Source of the DNA: SZUA-430 sp046153995
GTDB lineage: Bacteria > Pseudomonadota > Alphaproteobacteria > Micropepsales > Micropepsaceae
Assembly (NCBI GenBank): GCA_046153995.1
Contig: JBJXEH010000233.1
Span: forward strand, 1 to 7,664
DNA: 7,664 nt
Reading direction: 5' to 3'
Positions 1-5,777 of this stretch are shown here, piece after piece. Below the pieces are notes generated by a model, which searched no databases, was not told where the DNA came from, and saw only the letters and a program-made list of their open reading frames with translations. The stretch's first letter is position 1. The number at the start of each line of letters is the position of its first letter. The position numbers were made by a program, and so were the translations under genes.

Positions 1-216
1 GTCGACATTCGACCAATCGACCTCTTTGATCGTTATGAGCTTCGGCAGATTCAACACCGCGAACTGCCCGAACACATCGGCCATGCTCTCGCCGGCCTTA
101 CGGTCGCCGGTCAGAGCCACGATCTCGGCATGCGGATGGCGCGCAAGCAGGCGTACGAGTTCCGCACCCGTGTATCCACTCGCCCCAAGTATCGCGACCC
201 GCGTCTTCTTCGTCAT
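1..216 (-). CDS. argC: N-acetyl-gamma-glutamyl-phosphate reductase, N-terminal 72 codons (partial)
   Basis: ArgC makes N-acetylglutamate 5-semialdehyde from N-acetylglutamyl phosphate with NADPH, in the cytoplasmic arginine biosynthesis pathway. The reading frame starts at ATG 216-214 and runs off the left edge. The protein begins MTKKTRVAILGASGYTGAEL, where the G-A-S-G-Y-T-G nucleotide-binding loop (residues 11-17) and the following LVRLLARHP helix are the ArgC signature. The rest, up to ...KEVDWSNVD, also fits. The family is usually about 310-350 residues, so most of the gene lies outside the window. A GGAG Shine-Dalgarno (plus-strand ctcc at 223-226) sits 6 nt from the ATG and decides the start. 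A TTGACA -35-like hexamer lies upstream, so the gene probably has its own promoter although argC often follows rpsI in this class of bacteria. Identity is firm. Confidence 0.95.
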   Translation of the reverse strand, partial: MTKKTRVAILGASGYTGAELVRLLARHPHAEIVALTGDRKAGESMADVFGQFAVLNLPKLITIKEVDWSNVD

Positions 217-239
217 GGCCAACTCCAATTCGGCCGCGA

Positions 240-267
240 AGTGAACGCCGTGCGGCCGGACTGTCAA
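240..267 (-). promoter_or_regulatory. Candidate argC promoter
   Basis: On the minus strand a perfect TTGACA (plus 262-267) is followed after 16 bp by TTCACT (plus 240-245), a poor -10 with 3 of 6 consensus matches. The predicted transcript would start about 15-20 nt before the argC ATG and include the GGAG ribosome site. The -35 match is good and well placed. The weak -10 and the lack of any measurement keep confidence modest. Confidence 0.35.
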
Positions 268-283
268 GCCCGCGCTACTTCGG

Positions 284-304
284 GCACCGTTACAGTTTGA
301 CTGT
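284..304. repeat. Copy A of a 16-bp inverted element, with overlapping palindrome, upstream of argC
   Basis: Positions 284-299 read GCACCGTTACAGTTTG. The same sequence with one difference (GCACTGTTACAGTTTG) is present on the opposite strand at 534-549. Copy A also contains ACAGT-TTG-ACTGT (292-304), a 5-bp-arm palindrome, and an imperfect ACCGT-T-ACAGT (286-296). The hexamer GCACCG recurs directly at 305-310, one 21-bp step later. It lies about 17 bp upstream of the argC -35-like hexamer, a position suited to a transcription factor site. Operator function is inferred; I do not recognise the regulator. Confidence 0.5.
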
Positions 305-353
305 GCACCGCGTAGCCGATCACATTGCCGAGGCGCTTCTAGCTTGGGGTCCC

Positions 354-473
354 TTAAGCATCGGGCCAGCGATCGGGTTTTTTTCGTACGGCGTACAGAG
401 TCAGTACGAGCGCCGTGACGACGCCGATGACAATCGGAAGCCATACGCCAATCGAAATTCCAAGCTCTTGCAT
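354..473 (-). CDS. Possible small single-pass membrane protein (39 aa)
   Basis: I do not recognise a family. From ATG 473-471 the frame encodes 39 residues: a short polar start (MQELGIS), a hydrophobic segment at about residues 7-28 (rich in I, V, L, with one W and one P) and a basic tail RKKPDRWPDA. This is the pattern of a small inner-membrane protein with the positive tail in the cytoplasm. The frame stays open upstream to a TTG at 536-534, but that start would run through the 534-549 repeat, and the added segment has no membrane or family feature. The ribosome site is ambiguous: AAGG is only 2 nt from the ATG and GAG is 6 nt away. It lies between the S9 peptidase and argC on the same strand, 77 bp after the peptidase stop. 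It could be a chance ORF, but the clean hydrophobic-plus-basic layout favours a real gene. Confidence 0.5.
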   Translation of the reverse strand: MQELGISIGVWLPIVIGVVTALVLTLYAVRKKPDRWPDA

Positions 474-533
474 GACCTTCTCATCCCGTTTTACCGAGAC
501 TACCACGGCGGGCCGGTAGGTGCGAACCGGGGG

Positions 534-549
534 CAAACTGTAACAGTGC
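534..549. repeat. Copy B of the 16-bp inverted element, upstream of the small membrane ORF
   Basis: Read on the minus strand this is GCACTGTTACAGTTTG, matching copy A (284-299) at 15 of 16 positions in inverted orientation. Positions 537-547 form a perfect ACTGT-A-ACAGT palindrome. It sits immediately after the peptidase stop codon and 61-76 bp upstream of the ATG of the 39-aa ORF, so it could be a regulator site for that gene. Together the copies could instead be the ends of a 266-bp element, but no target duplication flanks them. Confidence 0.5.
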
Positions 550-550
550 G

Positions 551-2491
551 TTATTTCCCGGCCACCTTTTGCAGGAACAGCACCGTCGCCTCTTGCTGGG
601 CGTTTTGGTTGCTTTTCTTGGCGAAACCGTGGCCCTCGTCCTTCGCCATCATGAACCAGACCTCCTGCCCGTTCGCGCGAATCGCCTTCAGCATCTGCTC
701 GGCCTCGGTATACGGCACCCGCGGATCGTTCAGCCCCTGCACGATGAACATCGGCTTCGTGATTTTCCCCGCGTTCGTCAGCGGCGAGATCGTTTGTAGA
801 AACTTCGCCATCTCAGGATCGCGTTCGTCGCCGTACTCGACGCGGCGCAAATCCTTGCGATAGCCGCTCGTGTTGTTCAGGAACGTGACGAAATTCGAGA
901 TGCCGACAACCGAAATCCCGGCGGCGAGCCGATCGTTGTAGGTCGTCATCACAGCATAGGACATGTAGCCGCCGTAGGAGCCGCCGGACACGACAACCCG
1001 CTTCTTGTCTAGGCCGGGCTGCGTCGCGATCCAGTCGAGCAGCGCGCCGATGTCCTTGACAGAATCTTCGCGCAAGCGCCCGTTGTCGAGATTGACGAAC
1101 GTCTTGCCGTAGCCCGTCGATCCGCGCACGTTTGGCAAGATCACCGCCATGCCGAGCTTCTTCACCAGCATCTGCGTGTTGGAGGAGAACCCCGGCTGCG
1201 ACTGCGCCTCCGGACCGCCGTGAATCGTTATGAGCACCGGATGCGGCCCCGGTCCGGGCGGCAGATACTGAAACCCCGTGATCGTGCGCGGCTTTCCGCC
1301 CGCCTGGTCGAACGTCGGCCAGGAAACCAGCGTCGGCTGTACAAACGTCGAGGGGTCGATGCCGCCCACCTCGCTCTCCGTCCAGCGCGTGAGCTTGCGC
1401 GCCTTCAAGTCCCACACCCACACGTCGCCCGACGTCTGCGCGTTCGACAACGAAAGCGCTAGCTTCGTTCCGTCCGGCGAAAACCCGGCGCCGGAAAAGA
1501 CGGCCGTCGGCAATTCGGGTGCTGGCAGCTTCGCACCGCTCGCAGCGTCGATCATATAGACGCGGCTGACACCCGCTTCGTTCGTGACGTAGGCAATCGT
1601 CTTGCGGTCGAGCGTGATATCGAAACCGTCAACATCCCAATCGATGCCACCCGATAGCGCGGTCTTGGAATTGTCCTTCAGATTGAGGCGCACGAGCCGC
1701 GAAAACTCGCTGTCCTCGTCCGATACGACATAGAGCGACTTTCCGTCGGCGGAGAATTCCACGTTGCCGTAGGAGATCTGCTTCGGCGATGGATTGACCT
1801 GTGTGCGGGTGCCAGTCTTCAAATCGATCAGATAGAGATAGCTCTCGTTCACCGAAACCGACTTGCCGACGAGCAGCTTCGTGTTGTCCGGCGAGAAGCC
1901 GCGCGGAAACCACGCGCCTTCCTCGTCAAGCACCACGCGCGGCTCTTTCGGCGCGCGGCCGTTCGCGACAAAGATTTTGTACTTCTGACTGTCCTTCGCG
2001 ACGCTCGACCACGCGATCAGCGAGCCGTCGTCGGAGAACGTGCCGCCGCCGTTGCGGTTTTTCCCGTCTGTGAACATGGTCGATGCGCCTTCGCGCTCGT
2101 CCATCAAATAGAGTTGGAAATTCTCGTCGCCGCCGCGATCCTTGCCGTAAAGGATCGTGCGCGGACCGTTATCCGGCCGGTAGGTGCCGTTGCCGACCGG
2201 TTCGGGGAAGAACGTTAGCTGCCGCCGCAGACCCAGCGGCATATCCACCCGGTGCAGTTGCGCCGTGTCGGCAAAGCGCGTCGCGATCAGGATCGACTTG
2301 CCGTCCGGCGTCCAATCCGCGAACGAGGCGCCTCGCACGTTTTGGTATTGCAGCAGCGTGTCTTTGAGCGCAGGCGGCGTCTCCGGCACGTTCTCGGTGA
2401 CCAGCATCCCGCGCTCGACGCGCTGAACATCTGCTGCCCAAGCCAAAGCCGCAGCCGCGACGGCGACGGAAAAAATTGCTGCTAAGCGCAT
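551..2491 (-). CDS. Secreted S9-family (prolyl oligopeptidase-type) serine peptidase
   Basis: This is a 646-residue alpha/beta-hydrolase peptidase of the S9 clan, close to acylaminoacyl-peptidase or dipeptidyl-peptidase-like members that trim oligopeptides. A signal peptide (MRLAAIFSVAVAAAALAWA, cleavage before ADVQ) predicts export to the periplasm. Residues about 45-375 form a beta-propeller with repeated blade motifs such as FADWTPDGKS, GGTFSDDGS, FSADGKSLYV and GFSPDGTKLAL. The C-terminal catalytic domain has the HGGP oxyanion loop (residues 424-427), GGSYGG with nucleophile Ser505, NDPRVP with Asp589 and GHGF with His621, so the triad is complete. Length is normal for the family. I chose ATG 2491-2489 because it gives a clean signal peptide; a TTG four codons upstream (2503) is the alternative. 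The ribosome site is weak (a GGGGG run about 6 nt upstream). It is transcribed divergently from the WHLHL membrane-protein gene. Exact substrate preference cannot be read from the sequence. Confidence 0.93.
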   Translation of the reverse strand: MRLAAIFSVAVAAAALAWAADVQRVERGMLVTENVPETPPALKDTLLQYQNVRGASFADWTPDGKSILIATRFADTAQLHRVDMPLGLRRQLTFFPEPVGNGTYRPDNGPRTILYGKDRGGDENFQLYLMDEREGASTMFTDGKNRNGGGTFSDDGSLIAWSSVAKDSQKYKIFVANGRAPKEPRVVLDEEGAWFPRGFSPDNTKLLVGKSVSVNESYLYLIDLKTGTRTQVNPSPKQISYGNVEFSADGKSLYVVSDEDSEFSRLVRLNLKDNSKTALSGGIDWDVDGFDITLDRKTIAYVTNEAGVSRVYMIDAASGAKLPAPELPTAVFSGAGFSPDGTKLALSLSNAQTSGDVWVWDLKARKLTRWTESEVGGIDPSTFVQPTLVSWPTFDQAGGKPRTITGFQYLPPGPGPHPVLITIHGGPEAQSQPGFSSNTQMLVKKLGMAVILPNVRGSTGYGKTFVNLDNGRLREDSVKDIGALLDWIATQPGLDKKRVVVSGGSYGGYMSYAVMTTYNDRLAAGISVVGISNFVTFLNNTSGYRKDLRRVEYGDERDPEMAKFLQTISPLTNAGKITKPMFIVQGLNDPRVPYTEAEQMLKAIRANGQEVWFMMAKDEGHGFAKKSNQNAQQEATVLFLQKVAGK

Positions 2492-2603
2492 AACAGCCCC
2501 CAAAGGCCCTACCCCGCGATATCCTGCACAAAGCTGCGGCCGGGGTCTACGCGGCCCTAATCTCGTCCGTGAGCATAACCGGACAAATGCTCGTGATGTC
2601 CGT

Positions 2604-2621
2604 GAAACACCGTCATGTTTC
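2604..2621. repeat. Small inverted repeat GAAACA-N6-TGTTTC in the divergent intergenic region
   Basis: GAAACA (2604-2609) and TGTTTC (2616-2621) form perfect 6-bp arms around a 6-nt centre. It lies in the space between the divergent peptidase and WHLHL-protein genes, touching the candidate -35 of the latter. That placement would suit a repressor operator. A match of this size can arise by chance, so this is a weak call. Confidence 0.25.
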
Positions 2622-2649
2622 TGTCAATTCCTGGCACCATATCTATCCT
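2621..2649 (+). promoter_or_regulatory. Candidate promoter of the WHLHL membrane-protein gene
   Basis: CTGTCA (2621-2626, 4 of 6 matches to TTGACA) and TATCCT (2644-2649, 4 of 6 to TATAAT) are separated by exactly 17 bp. Transcription would begin about 20 nt before the start codon and include the AGGGAG ribosome site at 2665-2670. Placement is good and hexamer quality moderate. Confidence 0.35.
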
Positions 2650-2676
2650 CGAGGACAACAGCACAGGGAGACGTGC

Positions 2677-3513
2677 ATGCCTGTCGATCTCGAACTTTGG
2701 AACAAGCTCAACGACTTTGAATTCGATGACCCGCGGAACGCGTTCCGCTTCACCGACCGCGTGGCGCGCGAGAACGGCTGGTCGAAGACCTTCGCCCGCA
2801 GCGCGGTCAATGAGTACAAGAAATTCGTTTACCTGGCCGCGACCAGCGAAACCCCAGTCACGCCGTCAGATGTCGTCGATCAAGTGTGGCACTTGCATCT
2901 GACGTTTACGCGCTCGTACTGGGGCGACATGTGCGCGAACGTGCTCGGCCGCCCGCTGCATCATGGGCCCACGAAAGGCGGTGCCAAGGAAGATGCAAGG
3001 TATCGCATTCAATACGAACAAACGCTGACGCTTTACCGTGAAGAGTTCGGTGCTGGGGCCCCAGTGGCGTTTTGGCCAGCGGCAAACGCACGCTTTGCAA
3101 GCGCAGCGCACCAGCGCTGGGTCGATGCCCGCACGCACTTCATCGTCCGCAAGCCGAAGCTTGCCGCGCTCTTTGCCGGCACAGCGCTCGCAACGACTGG
3201 CGCGACCGCGGCCATCGCGGCCGACGGCGCGACTGGAAGCGACAACACAGCCGCCTACGTGATCGGCGGCGTCGCTGCAACCGCGCTCCTGCTGTTCGGT
3301 GCTTTGTTCGGCGGCACCGCTCGGCGCACCAGCAAGCGGCGCGGCAAAGGCGGCGATGACGGCTCCTCATCGTTCATCGCCTCAACCGGCGCCGTAGGCG
3401 GCAACGGCAAGGGTAAAGGCGAAGGCGGCGAAGGTGGAGAGGGCGGTGAAGGCGGCGGCGGAGACGGCGGAGGTAGCGGCTGCGGTGGCGGTGGAGGCTG
3501 CGGCTCGTCCTAA
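2677..3513 (+). CDS. Membrane protein with GRDP/TIGR04222-like WHxHL domain and Gly/Cys-rich tail
   Basis: Function is unknown. The 278-residue product has three parts. Residues 1-155 are a soluble domain with RENGWSKTFARSAVNEYKKF (31-50), DVVDQVWHLHL (65-75) and LGRPLHHGPTKGG (90-102). The D-x-x-W-H-x-H motif is the core of bacterial glycine-rich-domain proteins and resembles plant GRDP-like (DUF1399) proteins; in bacteria it is often linked to TIGR04222-type membrane proteins. Two hydrophobic segments follow (about 161-182 and 193-212). The tail from 213 is a basic stretch and then almost pure Gly with Glu, Lys, Asp and Ser, ending with two cysteines in C-G5-C (269 and 275). His72, His74, His95 and His96 could form a metal site (inference). 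I chose ATG 2677 because AGGGAG (2665-2670) lies 6 nt upstream and family similarity begins there; a GTG at 2569 in the same frame would add 36 unlikely residues. It stands alone on the plus strand, and its stop overlaps the stop of the convergent esterase gene. Confidence 0.85.
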   Translation: MPVDLELWNKLNDFEFDDPRNAFRFTDRVARENGWSKTFARSAVNEYKKFVYLAATSETPVTPSDVVDQVWHLHLTFTRSYWGDMCANVLGRPLHHGPTKGGAKEDARYRIQYEQTLTLYREEFGAGAPVAFWPAANARFASAAHQRWVDARTHFIVRKPKLAALFAGTALATTGATAAIAADGATGSDNTAAYVIGGVAATALLLFGALFGGTARRTSKRRGKGGDDGSSSFIASTGAVGGNGKGKGEGGEGGEGGEGGGGDGGGSGCGGGGGCGSS

Positions 3514-4421
3514 CGCCCCGGCAGCGCCCTGAAGAAGTTCCAAATCTCGGCCGTTGCGTTCACTTCCTCGCTCGTGTTGCCGAGCAGCCAATCGGCGACG
3601 ATGTTTGTGCGCGCGCCGGGCCACGTGTGCCCGCCGCCCTGAATCTCGATCCGCCGCAGCGGCGCGCCTTTGCAGTCGTAGTCGGTGATGACGGCCGCGG
3701 TCTTATCGCGGCCGACTTCGTCGAGCGTTTTCGTCTCTTTCACGCCGGCGCAGCCGTTCATGTGCTCGAACGCGGCGATCGTGTCGTCGACGCTGCGCAC
3801 GGTGCCCAGGTTGCGCCGGCTCTTACCCTTCGCCACCTCGCCGCCTTCGTAAGGCATGAATTCGTCGTCGGTGCCGTGAATGAACAGCGCGGGCATTGCT
3901 TTGGCACGGCACTCCCAATCGACCGGCAGGTTCGCGACCACGGGCGCAATGCCTGCGATAGCTGTGCCCATCTCGCACGCGGCGCGCATCGCCATCATGC
4001 CCCCGTTCGACGCGCCCGTCAGGAACACGCGCCCGCGATCCGCAACGCCATCGGCGACAAGCTGCTCGATGATCGCGCGCGTGAATTCGATGTCGTCGGC
4101 ATCGCGCGCGCCAAGATCGCCGGACGTGCGCCCGTCATTCCAGTTGTTGTTCTTGCCCTGCGGATAGACGGCCGCGTAACCCTCGCGTCCCGCCCACTCG
4201 TCGAAGCGCGTATAGCGCCGCGCCCGCTCCGCTGTTTGCCCGCCGCCGTGATAGACGATGAGAAGCGGCAACGGTGCCGTGATTTTGTCCGGCGTGATCA
4301 ACGTGTAGATACGCGCAGATCCGTCCACGGCCAGCGCCCGCTCGCGCTCCGTCGCGTGGGCAGCAGCCACGGCCACAACGGCGGCAAAAATGGACACGGC
4401 CGCCCGAAAGATCAAGGACAT
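3510..4421 (-). CDS. Secreted PHB-depolymerase/LpqC-family esterase
   Basis: The 303-residue product is an alpha/beta-hydrolase of the Esterase_PHB family, which includes poly(3-hydroxybutyrate) depolymerases, LpqC and feruloyl esterases. A signal peptide (about residues 1-23, ending AAAHA) predicts export. Visible motifs are YHGGGQTAE (oxyanion loop), GASNGG with nucleophile Ser138, HGTDDEFMPYEGG with Asp186 as the likely acid, and GGGHTWPG with His265. Four cysteines (149, 171, 224, 250) sit where family members make disulfides, including the NGC and YDC sites. There is no separate substrate-binding domain, so short-chain polymer or acyl ester substrates are as likely as crystalline PHB. 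An AGGAGG ribosome site (plus cctcct 4432-4437) overlaps the stop of the upstream gene. It is 10 nt from this ATG and 7 nt from a GTG one codon earlier (4424), so either start is possible. Last gene of the apparent operon. Its TAG overlaps the TAA of the convergent gene by 4 nt. Confidence 0.9.
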   Translation of the reverse strand: MSLIFRAAVSIFAAVVAVAAAHATERERALAVDGSARIYTLITPDKITAPLPLLIVYHGGGQTAERARRYTRFDEWAGREGYAAVYPQGKNNNWNDGRTSGDLGARDADDIEFTRAIIEQLVADGVADRGRVFLTGASNGGMMAMRAACEMGTAIAGIAPVVANLPVDWECRAKAMPALFIHGTDDEFMPYEGGEVAKGKSRRNLGTVRSVDDTIAAFEHMNGCAGVKETKTLDEVGRDKTAAVITDYDCKGAPLRRIEIQGGGHTWPGARTNIVADWLLGNTSEEVNATAEIWNFFRALPGR

Positions 4422-4431
4422 CACGAGTACG

Positions 4432-4437
4432 CCTCCT
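4432..4437 (-). promoter_or_regulatory. Shine-Dalgarno AGGAGG overlapping the upstream stop codon
   Basis: On the minus strand TAGGAGG merges the TAG stop of the Cys-motif protein gene with a full AGGAGG serving the esterase gene 7-10 nt downstream. This arrangement indicates translational coupling and a shared transcript. Confidence 0.7.
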
Positions 4438-5050
4438 AGTTCGCCATTCCGCGCACGCGATTGAAATCGGCTGGCGAGGGCACGGGCGGCATGCCGACTT
4501 CACGAACAAGCGCCTCAAGCCCCTTCCAATCGACCGGCGCATCGACCGGCGGCATACCGAATTCGGCGCGCAGCTTGTTGACCTCGGCCTGTTGTTGGCT
4601 GTGCAGCTTGTCATCCCACGTGTCGCCGGGCTGCTTGAAGCGCTCGTAGATCGGCTTCACCCGCTCGTTGTACCCCGGCGCATTGATCGACGTGTTCGTA
4701 CACTCGAAGCAAACGTCGAGCGTTCCCACCACTTGGCCCTTCGCGTCATAGAACACGAACCCATGCCGCGGGTTGAAGCAGGCGGCAGCGCCCTGCTCGC
4801 CGCTCGCGACCGTAAACCCCCGCTTCAAGCGTTCAATGTGCCGGCCGGCAAGCGCAACGCCCTGCACCGGCACGGCGGTCGCATGCAGCGTGCTGAAGTC
4901 TTGAAACACGCCGCGGCCCAGATCGCCGTCGAACATGTACGCCTTCACCGCAACGGCTTGCGGGAACATGACCGCGCCCGGCGCGCTGCCGCAGGACGCA
5001 CCCGACGCCACGGCGAGCGCGAGAACAAGCAAAGTCCGAAGGGTCTTCAT
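4436..5050 (-). CDS. Exported protein of unknown function with CFNPRH...CFEC motif
   Basis: I do not recognise a named domain. From ATG 5050-5048 the product is 204 residues. It opens with a signal sequence (MKTLRTLLVLALAVASGASC); Cys20 could be a lipidation site, but GASC is a poor lipobox, so plain secretion is also possible. The centre holds CFNPRHGFVFYD (Cys91) and then LDVCFECTN (Cys114 and Cys117), a C-x22-C-x2-C arrangement that might bind a metal or form a disulfide. I recall similar C-x-x-PRH...CFEC segments in uncharacterised exported bacterial proteins. The C-terminus has two 21-residue units, each carrying G-M-P-P-V (residues 165-169 and 186-190), the second closing the protein. 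GGAG lies 9 nt before the ATG. An upstream in-frame start at 5098 would put 16 charged residues before the signal and overlap the preceding gene, so it is disfavoured. It is 34 bp downstream of the DUF2461 gene and directly precedes the esterase gene. Confidence 0.8.
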   Translation of the reverse strand: MKTLRTLLVLALAVASGASCGSAPGAVMFPQAVAVKAYMFDGDLGRGVFQDFSTLHATAVPVQGVALAGRHIERLKRGFTVASGEQGAAACFNPRHGFVFYDAKGQVVGTLDVCFECTNTSINAPGYNERVKPIYERFKQPGDTWDDKLHSQQQAEVNKLRAEFGMPPVDAPVDWKGLEALVREVGMPPVPSPADFNRVRGMAN

Positions 5051-5084
5051 GCGTGATGGCTCCGACTCGAACGCGTGCACCCTA

Positions 5085-5777
5085 TCAAAACGGCGCACCG
5101 AGAGCCTTACACAGATATGCCATCAGCGGCTTGCCAGCCCGGAATGTAGCCTCGACTTCGTCAACCAAACCCACTGATTGCGCCGCTTTCACCGAGCTTT
5201 CGCGCATCGCAAAGAAGCTTTTGCGCTTGATGTCGCCGATATAGGGATGCTCCGGATCGAAACCCTTCGGCGGCCGCGACAGCGCCTCGCCACCCAATGC
5301 TTTGAACGTCTTCACAAACACCTTGTCCTCGACGACCTTCCGCCAAGCCTTCGGATCGTCCGCGATCGCGTGGCGCACCTTGTTCAGCCCGGCCGGCTCC
5401 GGCATCCAAACGCCACCGCCGAAGAACACCTCGTCGACCGCGAAGTGCATATAGAACCCCGGCACATGCGCGTCCTTGCCAAGGCCATGGCGGAAATGCA
5501 CACCCGCATGCGTCTTGTACGGGCTCTTGTCCTTCCCAAACCGCACGTCGCGGTAAATCCGAAACATCGACCCGCCATTCGGCCGCGGATCTACGACAAT
5601 GTGCTTCGAAATCTTCGCAACCTTCGGCGCCATAGCCTCCATAAAATCGCAAAGCGGCGCGATCACCACATCCTTGTACCGCTGCTTGTTCGCTTCGAAC
5701 CAGGGCCGCTCGTTGTTCTTGGCAAGCTGCGCGAAGAAGGTGAAGAAGTCTTTGGGTAGGCCTTTGAACGTGGTCAT
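5085..5777 (-). CDS. DUF2461 / TIGR02453 family protein
   Basis: The 230-residue product matches the widespread DUF2461 (TIGR02453) family, whose biochemical function I do not know to be established. It has no signal peptide and should be cytoplasmic. Family hallmarks are NNERPWFEANKQRY (21-34), FRIYRDVRFGKDKSPYKTH (72-90), PGFYMHFAVDEVFFGGG (106-122) and RPPKGFDPEHP (168-178). Length is normal and all blocks are intact. The ATG overlaps the TGA of the upstream EF-hand-like gene as ATGA (5774-5777), so the two are probably translationally coupled. This fixes the start. It is the only clearly cytoplasmic product among the four leftward genes, so any functional link to its exported neighbours is uncertain. 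Confidence 0.92.
   Translation of the reverse strand: MTTFKGLPKDFFTFFAQLAKNNERPWFEANKQRYKDVVIAPLCDFMEAMAPKVAKISKHIVVDPRPNGGSMFRIYRDVRFGKDKSPYKTHAGVHFRHGLGKDAHVPGFYMHFAVDEVFFGGGVWMPEPAGLNKVRHAIADDPKAWRKVVEDKVFVKTFKALGGEALSRPPKGFDPEHPYIGDIKRKSFFAMRESSVKAAQSVGLVDEVEATFRAGKPLMAYLCKALGAPF

Noticed and set aside
284..549. A transposed MITE bounded by the 16-bp inverted repeats
   Set aside because: The flanks (ttcgg and gttat) show no target duplication, and only one instance is in the window. Kept as an alternative in the findings, not as a mobile-element feature.
297..863. 188-codon plus-strand open frame crossing the small ORF and the end of the peptidase gene
   Set aside because: It runs antisense over the conserved catalytic domain of the peptidase, has no recognisable motif, and lacks a ribosome site.
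2632..2650. TGGCAC as a possible sigma-54 -24 element
   Set aside because: The -12 element (TTGCA/T) is absent at the required spacing; the sequence there is CTATC.
3421..3510. Gly/Ser/Cys tail resembling microcin B17-type precursor peptides
   Set aside because: No YcaO cyclodehydratase, dehydrogenase or exporter gene is nearby, only two cysteines are present, and the tail belongs to a 278-residue membrane protein. Similar tails are common in this protein class.
3627..4439. 270-codon open frame on the plus strand opposite the esterase gene
   Set aside because: Its translation is Arg/His/Ala-rich with no domain or signal, as expected for the antisense frame of a high-GC gene. The minus-strand frame has a signal peptide and a full catalytic triad.
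5178..5759. 193-codon plus-strand open frame opposite the DUF2461 gene
   Set aside because: Antisense shadow; the minus-strand frame contains all DUF2461 family blocks.
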